This document shows positions 44,315 to 53,414 of a stretch of DNA of 64,000 bases, piece after piece. Position 1 is the first letter of the stretch. Each line of letters opens with the position of its first letter. Below the pieces are notes generated by a model that was given only the letters and a program-made list of their open reading frames with translations, did no database searches and was not told the DNA's origin. This stretch comes from [Flexibacter] sp. ATCC 35103. Lineage in GTDB: Bacteria > Bacteroidota > Bacteroidia > Flavobacteriales > Flavobacteriaceae. Where the stretch lies: the NCBI RefSeq assembly GCF_001975985.1, contig NZ_MTQF01000007.1, positions 124,001 to 188,000 of the forward strand, written 5' to 3'. A program made the position numbers and the translations under genes.

Positions 44315-44955
44315 AAATAAAGAAACTTGCTATTGAGAATTATAAATATTTTTGTTCATTAGAAGGAAGTGATTATATCGCAAGCGAATTTGCTTTAGAA
44401 ACTATTTTAAAACTTATAAAAGAATTTAATTTATCTGATATTCTCGAAATAGGCTTGGGTATTGGATCCGTTTCTGATACAATTTTAAAGTTTTCTAAAT
44501 TAAACAGGCTGGATATTAAATATGTGGGAACAGAAAGCAATGAATTTTGTTTGAAAGCCCTGCCAAAAAATGTACAAAATTATGATGAAATTCAACTTTT
44601 TCCTGAGTTGAATGATGTTATCAGTAAAAGATTTGATTTAATTATTATTGATGGTTTAGATCTTTCACTGAAACAAATCGAACAATATTGTGCTGTAAAT
44701 GCGATACTTTTTATAGAAGGCGGCAGAGAAGATCAAACAAAATCAATATTAAGTATTTTTCCTAAGTCGTTGTTTGTAAATGTTATAACACTAAAGAAGA
44801 ATCCACCTTATGCACACGAAAGCCGAAGTGTAAACAGTTATATTGGTGGTGGGCAATTAATATTTATTAACCCTACTTTTAAAATGAAATTATTTTGGGC
44901 CAGACAAAAAGCCCTGACTTTTATAAAAAGAAAAATTAGAAAAAACTTTAAATAA
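44311..44955 (+). CDS. Methyltransferase-like protein (class I SAM fold) within the neu genes
   Basis: A 214-residue protein not matching a named family. It has a plausible SAM-binding motif I, ILEIGLGIGSVSD (44-56), an acidic residue at the end of the second strand (YVGTESN, E75) and FDLIIIDGLDL as a motif-IV-like strand. The C-terminus is strongly basic. It overlaps neuA by four bases and neuB by one, so it is part of the sialic-acid operon and may methylate sialic acid or a neighbouring sugar; this is inferred from location. Confidence 0.55.
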   Translation: MKIKKLAIENYKYFCSLEGSDYIASEFALETILKLIKEFNLSDILEIGLGIGSVSDTILKFSKLNRLDIKYVGTESNEFCLKALPKNVQNYDEIQLFPELNDVISKRFDLIIIDGLDLSLKQIEQYCAVNAILFIEGGREDQTKSILSIFPKSLFVNVITLKKNPPYAHESRSVNSYIGGGQLIFINPTFKMKLFWARQKALTFIKRKIRKNFK

Positions 44956-45995
44956 TGAATCCATATATAGAAATAGCAGGAAGAAAAATTGGACAAGATT
45001 TTCCACCTTTAGTAATTGCCGAAATCGGAATTAACCATGAAGGTTCTTTGCAAGTTGCCAAAGAAATGGTTGATGCTGCACATAGGGCAGGAGCTGAGGT
45101 TGTAAAACATCAAACTCATATTGTAGAAGATGAAATGAGCGGCGCGGCGAAAAAAGTTATTCCCGGTAATGCCGATGTTTCTATTTATGAAATCATGGAG
45201 CGTTGTTCCCTAAATGAAGCAGATGAACTGGAACTTAAAAACTATGTCGAAAGTAAAGGCATGATTTTTATTTCGACACCATTTTCAAGAGCTGCGGCAG
45301 AACGTTTAAAAAAGTTCGATATTCCGGCCTATAAAATAGGTTCCGGAGAATGTAATAATTACCCGTTGTTAGAGCACATCGCTTCGTTTGGCAAACCTGT
45401 AATTTTAAGCACAGGAATGAATACTATCGAAAGTGTACAAAAAGCAATTGCAGTTTTTGATAAATATAATGTTCCGGTGGCAATTTTGCACACCACAAAT
45501 TTATATCCAACGCCAATTCATTTAGTTCGTTATGGTGCGATGGTTGAATTGCATGAAGCATTTCCGGATAAGATTTTCGGTTTAAGTGACCATACTTTAA
45601 ATAATAATGCCTGTTTAGGTGCCGTAGCTTTAGGCGCGAGCATTTTAGAAAGACATTTTACAGATCATATGCAGCGTACAGGTCCGGATATTGTTTGCAG
45701 TATGGATGAAAAAGCATGTCAGGAATTAATAGTTTCATCTGCAGAGATTGCTTTAATGCGTGGAGGAACTAAAAAACCGGCTCTTGAAGAACAAGTAACA
45801 ATTGATTTTGCCTTTGCTACGGTTTGCGCTATTGCTCCAATTAAAAAAGGAGAAGTTTTATCTAAACAAAATATTTGGGTAAAACGTCCCGGAACCGGAA
45901 AAATTTTAGCAGAACATTTTAATGATTTAATAGGCAAATCTGCAACAAGAGACATTCAAAATGATGAACAATTAGATTTCTCTGATTTTGAATAA
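44955..45995 (+). CDS. neuB: N-acetylneuraminate synthase
   Basis: A 346-residue NeuB that condenses ManNAc with phosphoenolpyruvate. The TIM-barrel half shows IAEIGINHEGS, VVKHQTHIVEDEM, FISTPFSRAAAERL, KIGSGECNNYPLL and LSDHTLNNNACLGAVALGA; the C-terminal antifreeze-like/SAF domain runs from about residue 285 (VLSKQNIWVKRPGTG). From memory these blocks are very close to meningococcal NeuB/SiaC, which favours Neu5Ac over legionaminic or pseudaminic acid. It overlaps the preceding gene by one base. Confidence 0.96.
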   Translation: MNPYIEIAGRKIGQDFPPLVIAEIGINHEGSLQVAKEMVDAAHRAGAEVVKHQTHIVEDEMSGAAKKVIPGNADVSIYEIMERCSLNEADELELKNYVESKGMIFISTPFSRAAAERLKKFDIPAYKIGSGECNNYPLLEHIASFGKPVILSTGMNTIESVQKAIAVFDKYNVPVAILHTTNLYPTPIHLVRYGAMVELHEAFPDKIFGLSDHTLNNNACLGAVALGASILERHFTDHMQRTGPDIVCSMDEKACQELIVSSAEIALMRGGTKKPALEEQVTIDFAFATVCAIAPIKKGEVLSKQNIWVKRPGTGKILAEHFNDLIGKSATRDIQNDEQLDFSDFE

Positions 45996-46005
45996 AAATA
46001 TTTAA

Positions 46006-47127
46006 ATGAAAAAAATCCTTTTTCTTACCGGTACCCGTGCTGATTTTGGCAAAATAAAATCATTGATTCAAACGCTTGAAAAACAAGATAATTTTGAAGT
46101 ATTTGTTTTTGTTACCGGTATGCATCTACAAGAAGTTTATGGATATACATTGATAGAAATTGAGCGCTGTAACTTCAAAAATGTTTTTACATTCGAAAAT
46201 CACACGCACGAGACCACAATGGATTTAACATTGGCAAAAACTATAGAAGGATTATCCAGTTATTGTAAAACCATAAATCCGGATATGATAGTGGTTCATG
46301 GTGATCGTGTAGAAACCCTTGCAGGTGCAATTGTCGGGTCTCTTAATAATGTTTTGGTAGCTCATATAGAAGGAGGCGAAATCTCAGGAACTGTTGATGA
46401 ATTAATTCGTCATAGTGTGAGTAAATTAAGCCATATTCATTTTGTTTCAAATCTGCAGGCAGCCAAACGATTGAGTCAGATGGGCGAAATACAAGAATCC
46501 ATTTTTACAATTGGTTCCCCGGATATTGATATTATGTTTTCAGATCAGTTACCGGATTTAAAAACAGCAAAAGACTATTATAAAATTAACTTTGATGATT
46601 TTGCGATTGTAATGTTTCATCCCGTTACGACTGAGTTTTCGATCATGAAAGAATATGCAGAATCATTTGTAGCATCACTATTAAACGATCATCACAATTA
46701 TATTGTGATTTTTCCGAATAATGATTTAGGAAGTCAATTTATTCTGGATGCTTATAAAAAGCTAAAAGACAATCCAAGATTCAGGGTTTTTCCGTCACTG
46801 CGATTTGAATATTTTCTTACTTTATTAAAAAACAGTCAATTTATAATAGGAAATAGTAGTGCAGGAATCAGAGAAGCACCTTATTATGGAATTCCTATTA
46901 TAAACATTGGCACAAGGCAGCAAAACAGGGCAATACATGCTGATATTATCAACACTGATTATTCTGTTTCAGGCATAAAAAAAGCACTTTCAATAATAGA
47001 TTCTCATAAAGTTCAGGGATCGGTTGATGATTTTGGCGAAGGAAATAGTAACGAATTATTTCTTCAGTCTCTTCAAAAATCAGATATTTGGCATCTTAAT
47101 AACCAAAAACAATTTAGAGACAGTTAA
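46006..47127 (+). CDS. neuC: UDP-N-acetylglucosamine 2-epimerase (hydrolysing)
   Basis: A 373-residue GT-B-fold epimerase that releases ManNAc from UDP-GlcNAc for NeuB. Motifs: FLTGTRADFGK at 6-16, VVHGDRVETLAGA (96-108), HIEGGEISGTVDELIRHS (120-137), HFVSNLQAAKRL and GNSSAGIREAP. This matches NeuC/SiaA; LegG-type enzymes for legionaminic acid are similar, but no LegH/PglD-like acetyltransferase is seen here. It overlaps the next gene by one base. Confidence 0.94.
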   Translation: MKKILFLTGTRADFGKIKSLIQTLEKQDNFEVFVFVTGMHLQEVYGYTLIEIERCNFKNVFTFENHTHETTMDLTLAKTIEGLSSYCKTINPDMIVVHGDRVETLAGAIVGSLNNVLVAHIEGGEISGTVDELIRHSVSKLSHIHFVSNLQAAKRLSQMGEIQESIFTIGSPDIDIMFSDQLPDLKTAKDYYKINFDDFAIVMFHPVTTEFSIMKEYAESFVASLLNDHHNYIVIFPNNDLGSQFILDAYKKLKDNPRFRVFPSLRFEYFLTLLKNSQFIIGNSSAGIREAPYYGIPIINIGTRQQNRAIHADIINTDYSVSGIKKALSIIDSHKVQGSVDDFGEGNSNELFLQSLQKSDIWHLNNQKQFRDS

Positions 47128-48521
47128 TGCTTAATAAAAAAATTTTTATTTTACTGCCTGATGGAGTAGGACTGCGTAATTTTGCTTTTTCAAATTTTTT
47201 TAAATTTGGATTACAGCAAAATTTCGATATAAGATATTGGAATAATACTCCCTTTGATTTAACGACTTTAGGATTTGATGAGGTAAAAATCAAAAATGCC
47301 AAAGCGAATCTTTTAACAGATAGTTATAAAAATGCAAGAAAACATATCGAGCTCAATTTAAATATTCAAATTGAGAAAGATCCGGTGTATGATACTTATC
47401 GTTTTCCTTTTTCCTATAAAAAATTAAAACCAGCCGTAAAAAATTTAATCTCTCAGTTTTTAATTGCAACTCATTCTTCAAATAAAGGATTGAAGAAAAT
47501 TCGCGAAAAAATTAAAAAACTAGAAAAAAGCGGCAACTATTATGCGCATTGCCTGGAAACACTTAAAATAGAAAAACCTGATTTCGTTTTTTGTACAAAT
47601 CAGCGTCCGGTTTTGGCAATTGCACCATTATTAGCAGCACAAGAATTAAAAATTCCAACAGCCACTTTTATATTCTCCTGGGATAATTTGCCAAAAGCAA
47701 CAATGGTTGTCGAGACAGATTTTTATTTTGTCTGGAGCGAGCATATGAAGAAGGAACTGCTGCATTATTATCCGTATATTAAAGAGAATCAAATATTTGT
47801 GACAGGAACTCCACAATTTGAAAGTCATTTTGATACCAATAATACCGCATCAAAAAGTGAATTTTTCGAAAAATACCAGCTTGATTTCAATAAAAAATAC
47901 GCGTGTTATTCAGGAGATGATTTTACAACTTGTCCTGATGATCCGCAATATTTATCTGATGTTGCAGATGCTGTCAGGGAACTCAATAATCAGGGAAATT
48001 CTATAGGGATTATTTTTAGACGTTGTCCGGTAGATTTTTCTAAGAGATATGATTTAGTACTTGAAAAAAATAAAGATATAATTACACCAATTGCTCCTTT
48101 ATGGGAAAAAGTTGGAGAAGACTGGAATACCATTTTACCAACAAAAGAAGATCTCGAATTGCAAATTAACACAATCAAACATACAGAGATGGTGTTAAAC
48201 CTGGGATCATCAATGGTATTTGATTATGTTGCACATCAAAAACCTTGTGCTTTTATAAATTATGATGTGCCTAATAAAGTCGATAAAAATTGGTCAGTTT
48301 CTAAAATTTATCAATACGTTCACTTTAGGTCCATGCCAAATAAAAATGCCGTTTTATGGTTAAATTCCCCTCAGGATATAAAAGAAAAAATCAGACTTGG
48401 TTTAGAGCAATCAACGGAAACAATAGAAAATGCTCAAAAATGGTTTGAGATCATCAGTGGTCACTCGCCAGAAAGTGTTTCTGAGAAAATTTGGAAAGCT
48501 ATTGAAAAAATCGTGCACTAA
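47127..48521 (+). CDS. Putative GT-B glycosyltransferase coupled to the neu genes
   Basis: A 464-residue protein read as a GT-B fold: N-terminal KKIFILLPDGVGLRNFAFS, a central domain boundary near IFSWDNLPKATMVVETDFYF and VTGTPQFE, then a second Rossmann-like half with NLGSSMVFDYVAHQKPCAFI in the donor-binding position. The SWDNLPK block recalls CDP-glycerol/UDP-glycosyltransferase-like proteins. No standard sialyltransferase is recognisable in the window, so this neuC-coupled gene is a candidate for that role; that is inference only. Confidence 0.55.
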   Translation: MLNKKIFILLPDGVGLRNFAFSNFFKFGLQQNFDIRYWNNTPFDLTTLGFDEVKIKNAKANLLTDSYKNARKHIELNLNIQIEKDPVYDTYRFPFSYKKLKPAVKNLISQFLIATHSSNKGLKKIREKIKKLEKSGNYYAHCLETLKIEKPDFVFCTNQRPVLAIAPLLAAQELKIPTATFIFSWDNLPKATMVVETDFYFVWSEHMKKELLHYYPYIKENQIFVTGTPQFESHFDTNNTASKSEFFEKYQLDFNKKYACYSGDDFTTCPDDPQYLSDVADAVRELNNQGNSIGIIFRRCPVDFSKRYDLVLEKNKDIITPIAPLWEKVGEDWNTILPTKEDLELQINTIKHTEMVLNLGSSMVFDYVAHQKPCAFINYDVPNKVDKNWSVSKIYQYVHFRSMPNKNAVLWLNSPQDIKEKIRLGLEQSTETIENAQKWFEIISGHSPESVSEKIWKAIEKIVH

Positions 48522-48570
48522 TTTCTAAATTTCATTCCTATTCAATTGTTTATCAAATTTTTAAAATAAT

Positions 48571-50004
48571 ATGTTTTTTAACTCTTTAGCATTTGCTGTT
48601 TTTTTGCCAGTCGTTTTTTTTCTGTATTGGTTTGTCTTCAATAAAACAAAAAACACCCAAAATGCATTATTAATTGTTGCCAGTTATTATTTCTATTCTT
48701 GTTGGGATTGGAGATTCTTGTTTTTATTAGTTTTCTCTACTTTTTTGGATTATTATACCGGAATTCAAATCGAAAAAGGAAAATCAGAACGAAGCCGCAA
48801 GTTTTGGTTTTGGCTCAGCATAATAGTTAATTTAGGTTTTTTAGGAATCTTTAAATATTATAATTTTTTCGCTTCTTCATTCTCAGATTTATTAAGTTCA
48901 GTAGGAGTAAAAGCCAGTCCAATTTTATTAAATGTAATCCTTCCGGTCGGAATTTCATTTTATACCTTCCACGGATTATCATATGTAATAGATATTTATT
49001 ACAAACGAATAAAAGCTGAATACAACTTTGTAGATTACTCCCTGTTTGTAAGTTACTTTCCGCTTTTAGTTGCGGGACCAATAGAGCGCGCTACACATTT
49101 ATTGCCTCAGGTAAAACTAAAACGAGAATTTGATTTTGAAAAAGCAAAAGAAGGTGTTTTTCAAATTGTTTGGGGATTGGTAAAAAAAGTAGTTATTGCA
49201 GATACATGCGCCACATATGCAAATGCTATTTTTGATAATTACACGTCAATGAATACTTTATCATTAATTCTGGGAGCCATTTATTTTGCCTTTCAAATTT
49301 ATGGAGATTTCTCAGGATATTCAGATATTGCTTTAGGAGTTTCTAAACTGTTTGGTTTAGATTTATTGCGAAACTTTAATTATCCTTATTTTTCAAGAGA
49401 TATTGCTGAGTTTTGGCGTCGCTGGCACATTTCGCTTTCATCCTGGTTTCGGGACTATTTGTACATTCCGTTAGGCGGAAGCAAAGGAGGAATCTGGATG
49501 AAAATAAGAAACACCTTTATCATATTTGTAGTCAGCGGGTTCTGGCATGGAGCCAATTGGACTTATGTTGCCTGGGGATTTATAAACGCGATTTATTTTC
49601 TGCCCTTATTATTATCAAACAGAAACAGAAATAACATGGATACAATCCTGTTAAGATGGAATTTTGATTCTGTAAAAGTCATATTAAACATCCTGTCAAC
49701 ATTTTTACTGACTTGCGTAGCCTGGATATTTTTTAGATCGAAGACTATAACAGATGCTTTTCTATATTTAAAAAGACTTTTTACAAACGCTGATTTTAGT
49801 TTTCAATATCTGGAAAACGAACGTTATAATTATGAGTTATTAATACTAACCGGTTTGTTCGTTTTGGTTGAATGGAATAATCGCAATAAAGAAGAACCTA
49901 TTTCAGGAAAAAGAAGTTTTCTGAGATTAACCCTTGCTATTGCTGCCATTCTCGCATTCGGAATTTTTTCAGATTATAAAGAATTTATATATTTTCAATT
50001 TTAA
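48571..50004 (+). CDS. MBOAT-family O-acyltransferase (AlgI/PatA-like)
   Basis: A 477-residue membrane protein with about eleven helices and the MBOAT pattern: LPVGISFYTFHGLSYVIDIY, YFPLLVAGPIERA, the block FWRRWHISLSSWFRDYLYIP (281-300, H286) and FWHGANW with the likely catalytic His326. Such proteins pass acyl groups across the membrane to polysaccharides, as AlgI does for alginate. The next gene, an SGNH-like protein, overlaps its stop (TAATG) and is probably the periplasmic transferase partner. Confidence 0.93.
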   Translation: MFFNSLAFAVFLPVVFFLYWFVFNKTKNTQNALLIVASYYFYSCWDWRFLFLLVFSTFLDYYTGIQIEKGKSERSRKFWFWLSIIVNLGFLGIFKYYNFFASSFSDLLSSVGVKASPILLNVILPVGISFYTFHGLSYVIDIYYKRIKAEYNFVDYSLFVSYFPLLVAGPIERATHLLPQVKLKREFDFEKAKEGVFQIVWGLVKKVVIADTCATYANAIFDNYTSMNTLSLILGAIYFAFQIYGDFSGYSDIALGVSKLFGLDLLRNFNYPYFSRDIAEFWRRWHISLSSWFRDYLYIPLGGSKGGIWMKIRNTFIIFVVSGFWHGANWTYVAWGFINAIYFLPLLLSNRNRNNMDTILLRWNFDSVKVILNILSTFLLTCVAWIFFRSKTITDAFLYLKRLFTNADFSFQYLENERYNYELLILTGLFVLVEWNNRNKEEPISGKRSFLRLTLAIAAILAFGIFSDYKEFIYFQF

Positions 50005-50885
50005 TGAAACAGTTTTTAATTTTTACAGGCAAAATTGTTTTGATAACAATTTTACTCACAATTGTATTAGATGGATTCTATACAGCCATGTTTATACAAA
50101 GTAAAAACAGAGGAAAAATAGATCAGGTTTATAATTCAGAAGCAGAAAAGTATGATGTGATAATTTTGGGTTCATCACGTGCAAATAACCATTTTGTAAC
50201 TTCAATGTTTGAAGAGAAAGGATTAAAAACCTTTAATTATGGTATGAGTGGTTCGCATTTGTTCGAGACATCCCTGATGTTGAAACTTATGATAGAACGA
50301 AAATATCAAATCAAGAATGTTATTCTTGAAGCAGATTTAAACCTTGCAGGGATCAAAAGATCTGACGGAATTTCGTGTGCATTTCTACCGTATATTCATA
50401 ATTCAAAAGTTGTAAAAGAACAATTTGAAACTCAAACTGATTTTAATGAGTTGTATTATATCCCATTTTACAGATATATAAAATACGAAGCTAAAATAGG
50501 GTTTAGGGAAATGTTTTTTAATGCAGTCCATAAACGAACAAGTAATTTGGATAATGACGGTTATTATCCATTAAAAGGGGTAGAAAACGGAAACATGAAA
50601 AACAACATCGTGAATCTAAATCCGCTGCCAAACAATAGATATTACGAGCAAATTAAAAAGATTTGTAAAGAGAATAATATCAATTTGATTACTGTAATGA
50701 CGCCTATGTGCGAAAATGTGGTTGGAATGGATTATTTCGATAAGGTAAAAAAAGCATATCCTGAAATTCATAACTATGAAAACGCTGTTGTAGAGAATAA
50801 GTATTTTTCGTCTTGCGGACATATGAATGATACCGGAGCTAAAATATTTACAGCCAGAATTATAAAAGATTTTTTTACTAAATAA
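50004..50885 (+). CDS. SGNH-like periplasmic partner of the MBOAT acyltransferase
   Basis: A 293-residue protein with an N-terminal membrane anchor (FLIFTGKIVLITILLTIVL) and an SGNH-hydrolase-like domain: ILGSSRANNHF (block I, serine at 57 or 58), FNYGMSGSHLFE (block II glycine), and SSCGHMNDTGAKIF with H273 (block V). The aspartate usually three residues before that histidine is Ser270 here. It likely resembles AlgX/AlgJ/PatB-type proteins that complete O-acetylation in the periplasm. It is coupled to the MBOAT gene by a one-base overlap. Confidence 0.78.
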   Translation: MKQFLIFTGKIVLITILLTIVLDGFYTAMFIQSKNRGKIDQVYNSEAEKYDVIILGSSRANNHFVTSMFEEKGLKTFNYGMSGSHLFETSLMLKLMIERKYQIKNVILEADLNLAGIKRSDGISCAFLPYIHNSKVVKEQFETQTDFNELYYIPFYRYIKYEAKIGFREMFFNAVHKRTSNLDNDGYYPLKGVENGNMKNNIVNLNPLPNNRYYEQIKKICKENNINLITVMTPMCENVVGMDYFDKVKKAYPEIHNYENAVVENKYFSSCGHMNDTGAKIFTARIIKDFFTK

Positions 50886-50910
50886 TTCTCTCTTAAAGCT
50901 AAAATAAGAA

Positions 50911-52239
50911 ATGATAACATACAGCAAAATAGGAAAGAAAGGTAATTTGGGAAATCAGCTTTTTCAAATAGCCTCAACTATTGGTATAGCTGTTGAAGGC
51001 AAGCAGGAATTTTCTTTTTTAGAGTGGAAATATCAAGATTATTTTAAAAACAAACTCCCGCTTTTACAAGCTAATTTTTCGAATTTTAAAGCAATCGAAG
51101 AAAAAGAATATAGTTATTATAACAGAAACTTAGGAACAGATAATTATGATATTGAAGGCTGGCTTCAATCAGAGAGATATTTTGATAAAGAGCTGACAAA
51201 ACATTACTTTGAGTTTACTCAAAATTTAATTGACAGATTAAAAACGAAATATCACGAAGTCTTTAAAAAACGCACCATTCTTATCTCTATTCGTAGAGGA
51301 GATTTTGTGAATCATCCGGATTATGTCCAGTTATCAATAAAATATTATTTGAACAGTCTGATTCATTTTTTTCCGGATTGGGAATCCTGTAATCTTGTAG
51401 TACTTAGTGATGATATTAATTATTGTAAATTTCATTTCTCCTTTTTAAAAAATGCATTTTTTGGTGATGGATTAAGCGAAGTCGAGCAACTTTGTTTAGG
51501 AACATTATGTGATGATTTTATTATCAGTAATTCGACTTTTTCATGGTGGTCAGCCTGGTTAGGAGAGAAAGAAGATACTAAGATAATCAGACCATTTAAG
51601 AATTTTGACGGATTAAAAAGTATCGAGTTAAATGACAAAGATTATTTTCCTGAAAGATGGATCAAATACAATCATTTAAACGATACTATCACATTAAGTA
51701 AATTAGCTTTTTGTATACGATCTCAAAAAAATAAGGAAATAATTAAAAATTATATTTTAAGTTATTTTGATGTAAAAATTGCCTTTAGTAATAATGAGAT
51801 CGAACCAGCTGATGACATTTATTTTTTAGAAAAAGATTATTTTTTGCCACCACTTTTAATATACTCCAGTTGGTTAGCTTTAAACAAACCTAAGGTAAAA
51901 TTGGTTGTTAATAATGTAATCGAAATTTTTAAAGTTTCCCGAGCCTTAAATTATGATGAATTATTAATTCAAAATGATCCGGGTTTATTCTCAAGGATTT
52001 TTGATTTTTCTAAAACCGAAAGAAAAACAAAAAAGGATACTTTAGATGTTTATTTAAAGAAGGCTGCTGATTTAACAGAAAACCCGCATTTTGAGTCAGA
52101 ACCTGAAAAAATTTGGATACCTTTTTACGGAGTACAATTTTTAAGTTTTGGTGGTTATACTTATAGTATTAAAAAATACGTAAGAAGAAAAAAAATTCAA
52201 TTTAAAAAAACTGTCAAAAAATTACTTTTGATAAAATAA
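50911..52239 (+). CDS. GT11-like glycosyltransferase with long C-terminal extension
   Basis: A 442-residue protein. Residues 1-255 read as GT11: GNLGNQLFQIAS (11-22), SIRRGDF (126-132) and NSTFSWWSAWLG (207-218). In the first RRGD motif, serine 126 stands where the paralogue at 36152 has histidine 146. Residues 256-442 form an extra domain not usual for this family, with a basic C-terminus (KKYVRRKKIQFKKTVKKL). The extension begins TLSKLAFCIRSQKNKEII and contains regular strands and helices; I do not recognise it. The donor may be GDP-fucose or GDP-colitose. Confidence 0.82.
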   Translation: MITYSKIGKKGNLGNQLFQIASTIGIAVEGKQEFSFLEWKYQDYFKNKLPLLQANFSNFKAIEEKEYSYYNRNLGTDNYDIEGWLQSERYFDKELTKHYFEFTQNLIDRLKTKYHEVFKKRTILISIRRGDFVNHPDYVQLSIKYYLNSLIHFFPDWESCNLVVLSDDINYCKFHFSFLKNAFFGDGLSEVEQLCLGTLCDDFIISNSTFSWWSAWLGEKEDTKIIRPFKNFDGLKSIELNDKDYFPERWIKYNHLNDTITLSKLAFCIRSQKNKEIIKNYILSYFDVKIAFSNNEIEPADDIYFLEKDYFLPPLLIYSSWLALNKPKVKLVVNNVIEIFKVSRALNYDELLIQNDPGLFSRIFDFSKTERKTKKDTLDVYLKKAADLTENPHFESEPEKIWIPFYGVQFLSFGGYTYSIKKYVRRKKIQFKKTVKKLLLIK

Positions 52240-52241
52240 AC

Positions 52242-53414
52242 ATGGCATCAAAACTACATATCGCATATATAGTATCTCATTATCCGCATAAGGTATTTGG
52301 CCATGATGGCGGATTAGGCACCAGTGTTTACAATTTAGTAGAGAAACTTAAGATGTTGGGTAATAAAGTTTCTGTGTTTGTATACAACCAAAAGACAGAA
52401 TTTATTTTAGAAGAGGATAATGTTACGATTTATAGTTTAACAGATAGCAAGGCAAGTTTATTTAAATTTTATTTTAATAGAAAAAAAATTGAAAAATTTA
52501 TAAAAGAGACAATTTCTGAAAAAAAGATAGATATTCTTGAAGCTCCTGACTGGACTGGGATTACAGCTTTTATGAATTTTAAAATACCATTGATAATCCG
52601 TTTTCATGGTAGCGATGCCTATTTTTGCCATCTGGAAAAAAGAAAACAAAAACCAAAGAATTACTGGTCTGAAAAATTAGCCCTTAAGAATGCAAAAGGA
52701 TTTATAGCACCAACTACTTTTGCCGGAGAACTTTCAAGGGAAATCTTTAAATTGAAAAATGATGAAGTACAAACAATTCATCACGGATTAGAATTACAAA
52801 ATTTTACAAATGATTCTCCGGAAGCTTTTGAAAAAGGAATGATTTTGTATGTAGGAACCATAATTCGTAAAAAAGGAGTTCTGGAGCTACCGGATATTTT
52901 CAATAAAGTTAGAAAAAATTATCCTGATGCAAGATTAGTATTAATTGGAAGTGATGCCGTTGATATTCAAACAAATTCAAGTTCTACATGGCAACTGATG
53001 CAAAATCAATTTGAAAAGGATGATCTTAATAATGTCGAATATTTAGGTAAAATTCCCTATAAAGAAGTTGTAGGTTATATTAAGAAAGCAAATGTTTGTG
53101 TATTCCCAACTTTTGCCGAGACTTTAGGAATGGTTACAATAGAATCTATGGCGATGAAAAAAGCAGTGGTAAACAGTAACATTGGCTGGTCGAAGGAACT
53201 TATTATTGATGGAGAAAGCGGTTATCTCGTGCATCCTAATGATCATGATTTATATGCAGAAAGAATTTCTGAGTTATTGCAAGATGAGTCTCTCTGCTTA
53301 AAAATAGGTACGCAAGCCAGAAAACGAGTAGAAGCCAAATTTGATATCAATAAATTAGCAGATGAAAATATAGAATTCTATCAAAAAATAATCAATCAAT
53401 ACCAAAATACATAA
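52242..53414 (+). CDS. Glycosyltransferase family 4 protein
   Basis: A 390-residue GT-B enzyme of the GT4 type: N-terminal AYIVSHYPHKVFGHDGGLGT, IIRFHGSD, then the donor domain ILYVGTIIRKKGVLELPD, VEYLGKIPYKEVVGYIKKA and the E-x7-E motif in PTFAETLGMVTIESMAMKK. It is a retaining glycosyltransferase using a nucleotide-activated sugar. It is followed by a one-base overlap with the next gene. Confidence 0.9.
   Translation: MASKLHIAYIVSHYPHKVFGHDGGLGTSVYNLVEKLKMLGNKVSVFVYNQKTEFILEEDNVTIYSLTDSKASLFKFYFNRKKIEKFIKETISEKKIDILEAPDWTGITAFMNFKIPLIIRFHGSDAYFCHLEKRKQKPKNYWSEKLALKNAKGFIAPTTFAGELSREIFKLKNDEVQTIHHGLELQNFTNDSPEAFEKGMILYVGTIIRKKGVLELPDIFNKVRKNYPDARLVLIGSDAVDIQTNSSSTWQLMQNQFEKDDLNNVEYLGKIPYKEVVGYIKKANVCVFPTFAETLGMVTIESMAMKKAVVNSNIGWSKELIIDGESGYLVHPNDHDLYAERISELLQDESLCLKIGTQARKRVEAKFDINKLADENIEFYQKIINQYQNT

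Noticed and set aside
46006..47127. LegG (legionaminic acid pathway) instead of NeuC
   Set aside because: The neighbouring synthase reads like Neu5Ac-type NeuB and no LegH/PglD-type acetyltransferase is seen; not fully excluded because NeuC and LegG are similar.
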